From JBGSIC01 sp041751875 (GTDB lineage Bacteria; Bdellovibrionota; FAC87; UBA2466; JACKAF01), in contig JBGSIC010000026.1 in NCBI GenBank assembly GCA_041751875.1, positions 1-64,000 of the forward strand: a stretch of DNA of 64,000 bases. Reading direction: 5' to 3'. Made by a program: the position numbers and the translations under genes. This document shows positions 18,045 to 26,789 of this stretch, piece after piece; position 1 is the first letter of the stretch, and each line of letters opens with the position of its first letter. The notes beneath the pieces are model-generated. The model saw only the letters and a list, made by a program, of their open reading frames with translations, had not been told where the DNA came from and did no database searches.

Positions 18045-19448
18045 ATGGCCGTTAGCGGTCCACATATCATCATCATGGCGGCGGGTAAGGGTAAGCGCAT
18101 GCAGTCCCAGCAGCCAAAAGTCCTGCACGAAGTTTTGTGTCGCCCTCTTATTGAACATGTCGTTCACATGGCCTGCTCGATCCCCCACCAGTCTGTTTCC
18201 GTGGTCGTGGGAGCTCAGGACGAGGGTATTCGCCACGCCTGCAAGGCCTATCCTGAGGTGCAGTTCATTCGCCAAGACCCTCCCCTAGGTACCGGTCACG
18301 CCGTTTTGTGCGCCAAAGATCTCTTTAAAGACCGATCGGGGGATGTTCTGGTTCTCAACGGTGATGTAGTCGGTTTAAGCCGTGAAACTTTGGAAGGTTT
18401 TATACAAAGCCATTCAAGGGGCAGTTACTCCGCTTCCGTTTTGAGCATGAAACTGGAGAATCCCACTGGTTACGGTCGTATCCTTCGCGATGGTTCGCAG
18501 AAAATGCAGGGTATTCGGGAAGAAAAAGATGCGAGCGAATCGGAACGCAAAGTGCGGGAAGTGAACTGTGGAATTTATCTTTTTGCTAAGACGCCACTGT
18601 TTGAGTGCTTGGGCAGTGTCCAACAAAAAAATTCGCAAAAAGAATACTATCTGACTGACGTACTCGGCCTTCTTGTAGACAAGAATCAGAAAATCGAAGC
18701 ACATCCCATTTCGGATTCTCGTGAAGCTTTGGGAATTAATGATCGTAAAGAGCTTTATGAAGTAGAAAAGTTTCTCCAGCAGCGGGTAAACGATGCGCTC
18801 ATGCGTAAAGGAGTAACGCTAAGGCATCCTGAAACCATTTTCATTGATCCTTACGCGGAAATTGCCACCGATGTGGAAATTGAAGGAAATTGTGTGATCG
18901 CACGCAGTGAGATTGGGACCGGCACGCGAGTCGAAAGTGGTTGTCGCGTTCTGGGTTCTCGCATTGGTCAAAACGTTCATCTCAAGCAAGGTTCTTATTT
19001 AGAACAAAGCGAAGTGGGAGAGGGGAGTGTGGTGGGCCCTTACGCACATCTGCGGCCGGCCTCGAAGTTAGGGAAGAACGTAAAGATCGGAAATTTTGTA
19101 GAAGTTAAGAAAGCGGAGATGGGTGAGGGATCCAAGGCGTCGCATTTGAGTTATATCGGTGACGCGATTATTGGGAAGAATGTGAATCTGGGTTGCGGTT
19201 TTATTACATGTAATTACGACGGTAAAAATAAGCACCAAACCACCATTGAGGATGACGTGTTTGTGGGAAGCGATTCTCAGACAGTTGCCCCTCTCCGAGT
19301 GGGAAAAGGGGCCTATGTGGCTTCCGGTACGACACTGACAAAAGATGTCCCCCCGGGGGATCTCGCTATCGCGCGCACACGACAAGAAAACAAAAAGGGT
19401 TTCGCCCAAAAGCTACAGAGCAAACTACAGAGCAAAAAAGGCAACTAA
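18045..19448 (+). CDS. glmU: Bifunctional UDP-GlcNAc pyrophosphorylase / GlcN-1-P acetyltransferase
   Basis: Makes UDP-N-acetylglucosamine for peptidoglycan and lipid A. The N-terminal pyrophosphorylase has the nucleotide loop AAGKGKRMQSQQPKVLHEV and QDPPLGTGHAV; VLNGDVVGL carries the Mg-binding Asp. The C-terminal left-handed beta-helix has hexapeptide repeats (VVGPYAHLRPASKLGKNVKI) and the acetyltransferase region GCGFITCNYDGKNKHQT. 467 residues, normal length. GAGGGAG precedes the ATG, and the stop is followed 3 bp later by glmS, the previous step of the pathway. Confidence 0.96.
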   Translation: MAVSGPHIIIMAAGKGKRMQSQQPKVLHEVLCRPLIEHVVHMACSIPHQSVSVVVGAQDEGIRHACKAYPEVQFIRQDPPLGTGHAVLCAKDLFKDRSGDVLVLNGDVVGLSRETLEGFIQSHSRGSYSASVLSMKLENPTGYGRILRDGSQKMQGIREEKDASESERKVREVNCGIYLFAKTPLFECLGSVQQKNSQKEYYLTDVLGLLVDKNQKIEAHPISDSREALGINDRKELYEVEKFLQQRVNDALMRKGVTLRHPETIFIDPYAEIATDVEIEGNCVIARSEIGTGTRVESGCRVLGSRIGQNVHLKQGSYLEQSEVGEGSVVGPYAHLRPASKLGKNVKIGNFVEVKKAEMGEGSKASHLSYIGDAIIGKNVNLGCGFITCNYDGKNKHQTTIEDDVFVGSDSQTVAPLRVGKGAYVASGTTLTKDVPPGDLAIARTRQENKKGFAQKLQSKLQSKKGN

Positions 19449-19451
19449 CCT

Positions 19452-21326
19452 ATGTGCGGAATTATCGGCTACGTCGGACACCGACAATCTAAAGAAGTCC
19501 TCATCAACGCCTTGAGGCGTCTCGAATACCGGGGCTACGACTCGGCCGGTATCGCCGTGCTTCAAGATAAGACGGTTGAATTGCATCGCGTGGAAGGTCG
19601 GATTGAAGGCCTGGTCGAGAAAATTAAAAACAAATCGATCGTAGGGACTACAGGAATTGGTCATACACGCTGGGCCACTCATGGCGCTGCGGTTGAAATG
19701 AACGCGCACCCCCATCGGGTGGGCTCGGTTATCTTGGTTCACAACGGGATTATCGAAAACTACGCCTCGCTTCGGGATGATTTAATCGGGCGTGGGCGCA
19801 AGATGGGCAGCGACACCGATTCAGAGATTGTCGCGCATTTAATTGACCTAGAAATTGAAGCAGGTGCGACGTTAGAAAAAGCCGTGCGTACGGTTTTGCC
19901 TAAGTTAAGGGGAACTTATGCGTTTGTGATCTTGTCTGAAAAAAGCCCTAAGGAAATTGTAGGGGTTCGAAACGGTTGCCCGCTACTGATCGGAGTGGGC
20001 GAAGGGGAAAGCTTTTTTGCCTCCGATGTTCAAGCCGTATTGTCCTACACCAACAAGGTAGTTTATCTCGAGGACAATCAGGTCGCTATTATTGATGTAG
20101 GCGGAGTGAAGGTAACGGACGCGGCCGGCAAAGCAATGGAAGTCGCGGTAAAAACCATTAAGTGGTCGGCAGATGAAATCGATAAGGCGGGATACGATCA
20201 CTACATGCTCAAGGAAATCTATGAGCAGCCGCAGGCTATTGCCAACACGATTGAAGGCAACATTGATCACAAGAACGAAATTATCCGATTAATTGGACTG
20301 GTAGAACACGAACGCCTCTTTCACAAAATTAACCGCGTTCTCATTGTAGCGTGCGGAACCTCACTGCACGCTGGTCTGATTGGTAAGTATTACATAGAGC
20401 AGTTTGCGCATATTCCTGCCGATGTCGATTACGCTTCGGAATTCCGGTACCGTAATCCCGTTCTGACCCCTGATACCTTATGCATTTTCATTTCGCAGTC
20501 GGGTGAAACCGCCGACACCTTGGCGGCTTTACGTGCGGTGAAGAAGAACGGAATTCCCTCACTCGTCATCTGCAATGTGCGCGAGAGCTCTCTAGCTCGA
20601 GCTGGGGACATGGTGCTCTATACCAACGCGGGGCCCGAGATTGGCGTTGCGTCGACCAAAGCGTTTACCACCCAGGTCGCGATGCTCTATATGTTTGCGG
20701 TTCAAGTGGGGCACCTGCGCAAGAGTATGGTGCATGAACGTTTCAAAGAACTCACCAAGCGGCTCATTCATTTGCCCATTTTGGTGGAAAAGACGCTTTC
20801 CTTGGACAACGAGATCCAAAAGATTGCTCGGAAGTACCATGGATTTAGCTGCTTCTTTTATGTAGGGCGCGGTATCTATTACCCGGTTGCTCTGGAGGGA
20901 GCTCTCAAACTGAAGGAGATTAGTTACCTACACGCAGAAGGTTATCCGGCGGGCGAGTTGAAACACGGGCCGATTGCGCTGGTGGCACCGGATGTAGTGA
21001 CTCTGGTGCTAAACCCAAAATCTGTGGCCGATCCTTCTAATCCCAGCCGGCCTGCCGAACTGAGTCAGATGTATTACGAGAAAGTGATGTCTAACCTCGA
21101 AGAGGTCAAAGCTCGCAAAGGGGAAATTGTCAGCATTGGTACGCAGGGAGATGAAACGTTGAGAAAAAGTTCTCACCACTTCTTGGAGTTACCGCCTGCG
21201 GCGTGGGGGTTAAACTCGATTCTTTTATCGATTCCCTTACAGCTTTTTGCCTATCACGTTGCACAAATGCGCGGCACCGACGTAGACAAACCCCGCAACT
21301 TAGCCAAGAGCGTTACGGTAGAATAA
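19452..21326 (+). CDS. glmS: Glutamine-fructose-6-phosphate aminotransferase
   Basis: Converts fructose-6-phosphate and glutamine to glucosamine-6-phosphate. The N-terminal Ntn glutaminase begins MCGIIGYVG with catalytic Cys2, then GHTRWATHG. Two SIS sugar-isomerase domains follow (ACGTSLHAG, FISQSGETADTL; YVGRGIYYPVALEGALKLKE, HAEGYPAGELKHGP). It ends DKPRNLAKSVTVE, the expected catalytic C-terminus. 624 residues, slightly longer than the E. coli enzyme. It forms an operon with glmU. Confidence 0.96.
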   Translation: MCGIIGYVGHRQSKEVLINALRRLEYRGYDSAGIAVLQDKTVELHRVEGRIEGLVEKIKNKSIVGTTGIGHTRWATHGAAVEMNAHPHRVGSVILVHNGIIENYASLRDDLIGRGRKMGSDTDSEIVAHLIDLEIEAGATLEKAVRTVLPKLRGTYAFVILSEKSPKEIVGVRNGCPLLIGVGEGESFFASDVQAVLSYTNKVVYLEDNQVAIIDVGGVKVTDAAGKAMEVAVKTIKWSADEIDKAGYDHYMLKEIYEQPQAIANTIEGNIDHKNEIIRLIGLVEHERLFHKINRVLIVACGTSLHAGLIGKYYIEQFAHIPADVDYASEFRYRNPVLTPDTLCIFISQSGETADTLAALRAVKKNGIPSLVICNVRESSLARAGDMVLYTNAGPEIGVASTKAFTTQVAMLYMFAVQVGHLRKSMVHERFKELTKRLIHLPILVEKTLSLDNEIQKIARKYHGFSCFFYVGRGIYYPVALEGALKLKEISYLHAEGYPAGELKHGPIALVAPDVVTLVLNPKSVADPSNPSRPAELSQMYYEKVMSNLEEVKARKGEIVSIGTQGDETLRKSSHHFLELPPAAWGLNSILLSIPLQLFAYHVAQMRGTDVDKPRNLAKSVTVE

Positions 21327-21429
21327 ACTCACCCCCGGCGACGCGCAAACCTCGCGAGCAAGTTCGTTTAGAATTGCTGCCAGGTAGAGCGAGACGAGCC
21401 AAAGGCTAAAGTGACCTGACACCTTTATG

Positions 21430-21485
21430 GAAATGTCTGCTAGAATAATTCCCACTTCACTTTTATTTCTCCCGGGAGACATTTC
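21430..21485 (+). promoter_or_regulatory. Inverted repeat in the leader of a small exported peptide gene
   Basis: GAAATGTCT at 21430-21438 and its exact complement AGACATTTC at 21477-21485 flank 38 bases. The right arm overlaps the GGGAGA ribosome site and ends one base before the ATG at 21487. A folded leader would hide the ribosome site. Within the loop TAGAAT (21441-21446) could instead be a -10 box, in which case only half the repeat would be transcribed. Confidence 0.4.
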
Positions 21486-21486
21486 T

Positions 21487-21606
21487 ATGAAAAACGTTTT
21501 TTATCTTATCGCGCTTGCATTTATTTTTACGGCAGCTTCCCTCACGCTTACGAAGTGTGGAGCGGGTACCGTAAGCGGAACGCTCAGCATTAAGAATATC
21601 AACTAA
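21487..21606 (+). CDS. 39-residue exported or membrane peptide
   Basis: A short open frame with a basic start and a long hydrophobic stretch (VFYLIALAFIFTAASLTLT) followed by KCGAGTVSGTLSIKN. It looks like a signal peptide or single membrane helix with a very short mature part. The lone cysteine lies where a lipobox might be, but Lys at -1 does not fit the consensus. The ribosome site is GGGAGA, and the next exported protein starts 12 bp after the stop, so they are probably co-expressed. It was found by reading the leader; no family is known to me. Confidence 0.45.
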   Translation: MKNVFYLIALAFIFTAASLTLTKCGAGTVSGTLSIKNIN

Positions 21607-21618
21607 ATAGGAAATCCC

Positions 21619-22596
21619 ATGGCCAAATACCTTAGTTTTTTTCTGATCGTAGTTTCGAGTGTTGCATTAGCGGGGGGAAATGAAAGTAGCTTTACTCCCA
21701 CGAGTATCCTCACCCCCATCATGAGGATTACGTTGGTAAACTCTTCCTCTAGAAACAATTCGGAGATCTACGAATGCAGCGCCGGGACGGAGAGCGGCTG
21801 CTTAGTAGACGTGGCGGACAACGCGGCCCTGGCGGCTTTGGTCAGCACGATTACAGTAGATGAAGGAGAATATGACCAGATTCAGGTGGGTACCTGTAAT
21901 GACAGCGGTTACAGCTCCCAGGTGAAAGGAACCGTGGTTCTGGGCGGTACCACTTATTACACCGCACTGAACTCCAATGCGACTCCCCATGATGTTCTTT
22001 CCACCACGGCGGGAAATCTTGACTATGTGACGGTAGACTTCACAGGTTGTGCCGCAACATACAATTTGCCCAGCACGTTGACGGTGACCGCAGATTCCTC
22101 CGTCAATATCAGCCTGCTTTTATCCACCACGAATATTGCGTGGGCGCGCCTAGGAACTGCCACCGTTCCCAGCGGTTGTGCGGAAAGCGCTGATAATGCC
22201 CGTAGCGCCTGCATCGCCTATCCCGATGTTGCACCCGTTCTAGGCACCGCCAGTCCGACACTGGAGGCTTATCATGTGTGTGAGGGGGCAGCCTGCGCGG
22301 AAAACACGGCAAGTGGCCAGATACTGCTTTTGTTTGACACAGTCGATAATTTCTTAGGGGGCTTTACACGACGGCTTTTGTCGCAAACCTCGGCTACGCC
22401 AAGTGTAAACTACGACACGGCTTTCCGCGTGTTCTCGAAGATCGATTCCACGCATGTCAGCTTTGCGAACTATGGAAGTTCCTCAACGACAAGCTACGTC
22501 ACTTTTAACAACTTCACGCGAGCCGATCACCAAGGCACGATGATCAATAATCAGGGTGGTGATGCCAGCATTACTTATGAAGCGTATAGACAGTAA
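21619..22596 (+). CDS. Secreted cysteine-containing protein, unknown family
   Basis: 325 residues with a clear signal peptide (MAKYLSFFLIVVSSVALAGG). The mature protein is rich in Thr, Ser, Ala and Asn, with a beta-strand pattern and eight or so cysteines in pairs (YECSAGTESGCLVD; GCAESADNARSACIAY; VCEGAACAEN), suggesting disulfide-stabilised loops in the periplasm or outside the cell. I do not recognise a domain. It is convergent with pilR and no terminator is visible. Confidence 0.6.
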   Translation: MAKYLSFFLIVVSSVALAGGNESSFTPTSILTPIMRITLVNSSSRNNSEIYECSAGTESGCLVDVADNAALAALVSTITVDEGEYDQIQVGTCNDSGYSSQVKGTVVLGGTTYYTALNSNATPHDVLSTTAGNLDYVTVDFTGCAATYNLPSTLTVTADSSVNISLLLSTTNIAWARLGTATVPSGCAESADNARSACIAYPDVAPVLGTASPTLEAYHVCEGAACAENTASGQILLLFDTVDNFLGGFTRRLLSQTSATPSVNYDTAFRVFSKIDSTHVSFANYGSSSTTSYVTFNNFTRADHQGTMINNQGGDASITYEAYRQ

Positions 22597-22609
22597 GTTC
22601 CGTTACTTT

Positions 22610-24049
22610 CTACATCGCCTTTTCGTCGCTGACCAAATCATCTTCGTCATCATCGACGCTTAAGTTGCTCAGACCGTACTTATCGACTCGGTAGCGCATG
22701 CTACGGAAGCTGATTTTGAGCAATTTTGCCGCTCGCTTCTTGATTCCGCCTGCCTGCTGCAGAGCGCGAACTAGGAGCGCACGTTCAAAATCGGCTACCA
22801 GTGCTTCGAGTTCAATGCCCTTCTCAACGTCAATTTCGATCTTGTTGGCATCGAGGTTACCCGCCGGCGCCGGTGTTTCTAAGAGATGGCGTGGCAAGCT
22901 TTCAGGCAGAATCATCTGGCTCGGTTCCAAGGCAACAGTGCGCTCGATGATATTCTCAAGCTCACGAACGTTACCAGGATAGTGGTACGTCTTTAACCGA
23001 TCCATCGCCTCGTTGCTGATCTTCTTGATATCGATTCCGAGAATTTTGGAGAATTTTTCCAAAAAGTGGTTGGCGAGCATCACGATGTCTTCGCGACGTT
23101 CGCGCAGCGGGGGCGATTGAATATGAATTACGTTCAAGCGATAGAACAAGTCTTCTCTGAACCGGCCGGCCTTCACTTCGGTATCCAAATTTTTATTGGT
23201 TGCCGAGATGATGCGCACATCGACATGAATGTCTTCCGTGCCACCGACGCGTTTGAACGTACCTTCTTGAATCACGCGCAAGAGCTTTACTTGCATGGTC
23301 AAAGGTAGCTCGCCTAATTCATCGAGGAAAATCGTTCCCGTGTTAGCAACTTCGAAGAGACCTTTTTTATCGGCAATGGCGCCGGTGAAGGATCCCTTAC
23401 GGTGACCAAACATTTCGCTTTCCATTAGGTTTTCAGGAATCGCACCGCAGTTTACGGTGACGAAGGGACGGTCCTTGAGGGGGCCGTTGTAGTGAATGGC
23501 ACGGGCGATCAATTCTTTACCCGTTCCGCTTTCACCCATGATCAGTACAGAACTTTTCGTATGGGCAATACGACGGACCATTTCGTAAATGCGAAGCATC
23601 GGAGGTGCGCCGCCGATGATGTTATCAAAGGCGTATTTGCTGCCTAGTTCTTTGCGCAGCTGAGCGTTCTCAAGTTTCAGAACGCGTTCTTCAAGCGCTT
23701 TGGCAATGATGAGTTTGACTTCGTCGAGCTTGAAAGGCTTTTGGAGATAATCCGAAGCGCCGAGTTTCATGGCTTCAACCGCGGTGTCGGTCGAGCCAAA
23801 GGCGGTGATCATCACCACCGGCATTTCCGGATCTTGCTCTTTTACTTGAGCCAAGAGCTCCATACCGGACATTTCGGGCATCTGGATGTCCGAAATGATC
23901 AGATCGACTTGGTGCTTTTTAAGCTGCTCCAAGCCTTCTTTTCCGTTCGAAGCCGAGAGAACTTGGTAGCCCTCTCGTTTCAACATAATCTCAAAAAACT
24001 CTCTTATGCTCTCTTCGTCATCGACTACGAGAATCTTCCGCAGGTTCAT
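22610..24049 (-). CDS. pilR: PilR-like sigma-54 response regulator
   Basis: A 479-residue NtrC-family activator. An N-terminal receiver (VVDDEESIREFF, phospho-acceptor in LIISDIQMPEMSG, ITAFGS, KPF) precedes an AAA+ domain with Walker A GESGTGKE, loop GSFTGA, Walker B GTIFLDELGELP and the arginine-finger region FREDLFYRLNV. A Fis-like helix-turn-helix ends it (GGIKKRAAKLLKISFRSMRYRVDKYG), which is the PilR type. The loop reads GSFTGA instead of GAFTGA, a variant also seen in PilR proteins. The start at 24049 follows GAGGT. No sensor kinase gene is next to it. In Bdellovibrio-type cells it would act on sigma-54 pilus promoters, but the target here is inferred. Confidence 0.75.
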   Translation of the reverse strand: MNLRKILVVDDEESIREFFEIMLKREGYQVLSASNGKEGLEQLKKHQVDLIISDIQMPEMSGMELLAQVKEQDPEMPVVMITAFGSTDTAVEAMKLGASDYLQKPFKLDEVKLIIAKALEERVLKLENAQLRKELGSKYAFDNIIGGAPPMLRIYEMVRRIAHTKSSVLIMGESGTGKELIARAIHYNGPLKDRPFVTVNCGAIPENLMESEMFGHRKGSFTGAIADKKGLFEVANTGTIFLDELGELPLTMQVKLLRVIQEGTFKRVGGTEDIHVDVRIISATNKNLDTEVKAGRFREDLFYRLNVIHIQSPPLRERREDIVMLANHFLEKFSKILGIDIKKISNEAMDRLKTYHYPGNVRELENIIERTVALEPSQMILPESLPRHLLETPAPAGNLDANKIEIDVEKGIELEALVADFERALLVRALQQAGGIKKRAAKLLKISFRSMRYRVDKYGLSNLSVDDDEDDLVSDEKAM

Positions 24050-24422
24050 CGGGCACCTCAACAACACAACATGAACAAACTACACAGCTACAAAACTTTG
24101 CTTCATGAAAACGCAAGACGCGACGGAAGATCGTACTCTGAAGGACTACATGATGAGAGCTTCCACTTCTTCTGACGTTCCATAAAACTACTCCGCATTG
24201 TTCAGCAACAATCGTACCAAGCAGCGAAAAAGGGCCCTGGCTTGAAATTACAGGGATTTTATTTTTGGATACAAAAAGACTACTGATTACTTCACTTTCG
24301 GGTGTGTGACATTTCTCGTCACCTGTCGTGAAGAAGTGGGAATTCTGGATGTTTATGAAGGGTAGGACGAGCGATCGATCTGCACTTTAATAGAGCGCGT
24401 ATTCCAAAAGAAATCAGAGAAA
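24050..24422. other. Upstream region of the PilR-like gene
   Basis: 373 bp with no convincing gene on either strand. It contains a short stem, CCCTG at 24235-24239 and CAGGG at 24251-24255, with T-rich sequence on both sides (T-run after it on the plus strand, CCCTTTTT after it on the minus strand). This could be a weak bidirectional terminator ending the minus-strand gene at 24423. I found no good sigma-70 or sigma-54 promoter. Confidence 0.35.
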
Positions 24423-25010
24423 TTAGTCGAACGCGTCCGCTTGCCGGCGAAACTCTTCCAAAGTCAGAGTGTATGACTTTCCTTCTTCCACGTTGATTCG
24501 GGAAACCCATGCGTGCCTTTCATCCGGCAGTCTGATGACCACGGAGGCCCAGGTGTGGTTTCCTGCAGGGACTTCCACTGATAGGACCGCGGTCCGATCG
24601 AGCACTTTAGTTTCCACTAGCCGTGATCGGGTGTTAAATCCCCAGACACGTGCCCCTTCCAGAAGGTCCGTGATCCGGATCTCGCCTGAGACGCCGACTT
24701 CATCGGGAGGAATGCCCGCAACCAAAACACCTACGAGCGAGGCAACAAGCATCCCACCGCTAGCGTGGCCGGTCGCCTCACCCAGCCAGGGAGCATTGTC
24801 GTTATTCGCCACGGCCGTTAGCGCAGGAGGCGCGAACGTCGCAATCGCGCACCCGCCCACCATGAGCGCTAGACTGCATTGATGAACTTTACGTTTCCAT
24901 GAGGAATCGGCCTGCGCGTAGTAAGGGAGGATCATTAAAATTGCGATCAGTGCGCCTATTTTTAGGCGGTAGTTCTTGGCGGCGTTTGGCATAAGGCCGG
25001 ACCATAACAT
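24423..25010 (-). CDS. Exported or membrane protein of unknown function
   Basis: 195 residues. A hydrophobic N-terminus (IGALIAILMILPYYAQADS) serves as signal peptide, followed by two further apolar stretches (LALMVGGCAIATFAPPAL; GGMLVASLVGVLVAGI) and then a soluble domain (EVPAGNHTWASVVIRLPDERH, VEEGKSYTLTLEEF) of PEGA-like beta pattern. An alternative ATG at 24992 would shorten it by six residues. No specific function can be named. Confidence 0.55.
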   Translation of the reverse strand: MLWSGLMPNAAKNYRLKIGALIAILMILPYYAQADSSWKRKVHQCSLALMVGGCAIATFAPPALTAVANNDNAPWLGEATGHASGGMLVASLVGVLVAGIPPDEVGVSGEIRITDLLEGARVWGFNTRSRLVETKVLDRTAVLSVEVPAGNHTWASVVIRLPDERHAWVSRINVEEGKSYTLTLEEFRRQADAFD

Positions 25011-25152
25011 GGAGCGTTAAAGTGCTGCCACGTTTTATATCCAAGGAATTTCCGCACTTTAGTTCCGCTTTTTCATTCTCCGAGTTGACCCACCGCTTCC
25101 AGGGGTATAGGACCAAAGAATCAATTAACGCACCGACCCGGAGGATCCGCTT

Positions 25153-25719
25153 ATGAAGCTTGCTCTCACCCTTTCAATCTTGTTGCTTGCCGTTCCGTCT
25201 TTGAACGCGGAACAACAGAGCATTTTGAAACAAAGTAACGAACCGACTTTAGCTGTTCCGGCTGAAGAATCCATTATCGCTCCCCTTCCTACACCGGCAC
25301 CCAAAAACCAGACCACGGTTACGGACTACCCTATTGTGGAAGCAGTTGATGACGTTTTGTCGCTTCCTTCCCGGTCGCAGATTGGTGTGAGCATTCGTTT
25401 TGTGTCGGATGTTCCGGTGCGAGAGAATCGGAAGCACCCGGTTTTGATCGTCAGCCAGCCTGAACAGGGTCTCTGCGCTACGCTGGTAGATGTGCGAACG
25501 GTTTGCAGTCCACAACTGACGTGCGTCCGTGAAGTCGGTGTTTTCGGTCGCGTTCGTGATGTGGAAAAATGCGTCTATGATTGCACCTCGACGGCCGTAT
25601 TTAAAATGGGCCGTGCTTCGGAGGGAGACCTATTGGTTCAGGCGATTGATAATCGCATCTTGAATCGGGCGCGCGGAACGGTTCTCGCCGAATCCGTCGT
25701 TCCCGTTCGCATTCAGTAG
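25153..25719 (+). CDS. Small secreted protein, unknown family
   Basis: 188 residues with a signal peptide (MKLALTLSILLLAVPSLNA) and a strong GGAGGATCC ribosome site. The segment after the signal is Pro/Thr-rich and probably extended. The C-terminal 110 residues are beta-rich with four cysteines in close order (GLCATLVDVRTVCSPQLTCV, KCVYDC). I do not recognise it. Transcription ends at the terminator at 25763-25797. Confidence 0.6.
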   Translation: MKLALTLSILLLAVPSLNAEQQSILKQSNEPTLAVPAEESIIAPLPTPAPKNQTTVTDYPIVEAVDDVLSLPSRSQIGVSIRFVSDVPVRENRKHPVLIVSQPEQGLCATLVDVRTVCSPQLTCVREVGVFGRVRDVEKCVYDCTSTAVFKMGRASEGDLLVQAIDNRILNRARGTVLAESVVPVRIQ

Positions 25720-25724
25720 TTCCG

Positions 25725-25743
25725 AAAGGTGCCTGGCACCTTT
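25725..25743 (+). repeat. AGGTGCC palindrome repeat
   Basis: AAAGGTGCC T GGCACCTTT is a perfect 19-base palindrome, the minimal form of the repeat family also found at 16403-16451, 32108-32155 and 62337-62487. It lies between the secreted-protein stop and its terminator. Confidence 0.65.
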
Positions 25744-25762
25744 TAGAACTTTGTGAATTTGA

Positions 25763-25797
25763 AACAGCTGGCTCTTACGGGCCGGCTGTTTTTTTTT
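25763..25797 (+). terminator. Rho-independent terminator
   Basis: AACAGCTGGC (25763-25772) pairs with GCCGGCTGTT (25781-25790) in a 10-bp stem with one G-U pair and an 8-base loop, followed by seven further T. It serves the plus-strand secreted protein gene. Confidence 0.85.
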
Positions 25798-25799
25798 GC

Positions 25800-26789
25800 C
25801 TAGTTGATTTTGGCAACTTCGAAGCAGCTGACCCAATGGTCGGCGGCTTTCTCTTCCAGTGGCGGAATGGAATCTTTGCAGTGCGCCTGCATGAGCGGGC
25901 AGCGGGTATGAAAGGGGCAGCCCACAGGCGGGTTCAAAGGCGAGGGTAGTTCTCCTTGCAAAATTAAACGCCGGCGCTCACGTTCGAGCTTCGGATCAGG
26001 AATCGGAACCGCAGAAACCAGAGCCTTCGTGTAGGGATGCATCGGGCTGCGATAAAGTTCCTTGCGATCGGCAATCTCGACAATCTTTCCTAGGTACATT
26101 ACCGCAATCCGATCCGAGATGTATTTCACTACTGAAAGGTTGTGCGCGATAAAAATCATCGAAAGCCCAAGCGCGGATTTGATGTCTTTTAAGAGGTTAA
26201 GAATCTCTGCCTGAACCGAAACATCCAAAGACGAAACGGGTTCATCTGCGATCAGAATCTTTGGCTCCACCACGAGAGCGCGCGCTATGGCAATACGCTG
26301 GCGTTGCCCGCCGGAAAACTCGTGCGGATATTTTTTGAGAGAGGTTTCACGCAAAGAAACTAAACTTAATATCCGCCGGATACTTTTACCGAGGTCGCTA
26401 GCGTTTAGTTTCTTATGCGCACGCAGCGGCTCAGCCAATATATCAAACACCGTCATCCGGGGATCCAGAGAGCCGTACGGATCTTGAAAGACCATCTGAA
26501 TGTTGGTGCGGGCCTTACGAAGTTCTTCCCCTTTAAGGGCTAGGAAGTCGATACCGCCAATCTCCACGTGCCCGCTGGTGGGCTTGTTCAACCGAATAAT
26601 GGCTCTGCCCAAGGAGCTCTTGCCGCAGCCTGATTCGCCCACCAGACCCAAGGTTTCCCCTTGTTTGAGTTCCAAGCTAACGCCGTCGACAGCTTTGAGG
26701 TACTGTTTCGGTCCGAAATTGAGAAAGCCAGCACGCATCAGGTAGTGAACCTTTAGATCTCTTACGTGCAAAACATTTTCATTTATCAT
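25800..26789 (-). CDS. oppF: Oligopeptide ABC transporter ATPase OppF
   Basis: One of the two ATPases that power peptide uptake. 329 residues with Walker A GESGCGKSS, Q-loop FQDPYGSLDPRM, signature EFSGGQRQRI, Walker B ILIADEPVSSLD and the switch histidine in FIAHNLSVV. The C-terminal oligopeptide extension (SAVPIPDPKLERERR, PVGCPFHTRCPLMQAHC) is typical of OppF/DppF, including the four cysteines. Its ATG overlaps the oppD stop by four bases. It is last in the oppABCDF operon. Confidence 0.9.
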   Translation of the reverse strand: MINENVLHVRDLKVHYLMRAGFLNFGPKQYLKAVDGVSLELKQGETLGLVGESGCGKSSLGRAIIRLNKPTSGHVEIGGIDFLALKGEELRKARTNIQMVFQDPYGSLDPRMTVFDILAEPLRAHKKLNASDLGKSIRRILSLVSLRETSLKKYPHEFSGGQRQRIAIARALVVEPKILIADEPVSSLDVSVQAEILNLLKDIKSALGLSMIFIAHNLSVVKYISDRIAVMYLGKIVEIADRKELYRSPMHPYTKALVSAVPIPDPKLERERRRLILQGELPSPLNPPVGCPFHTRCPLMQAHCKDSIPPLEEKAADHWVSCFEVAKIN

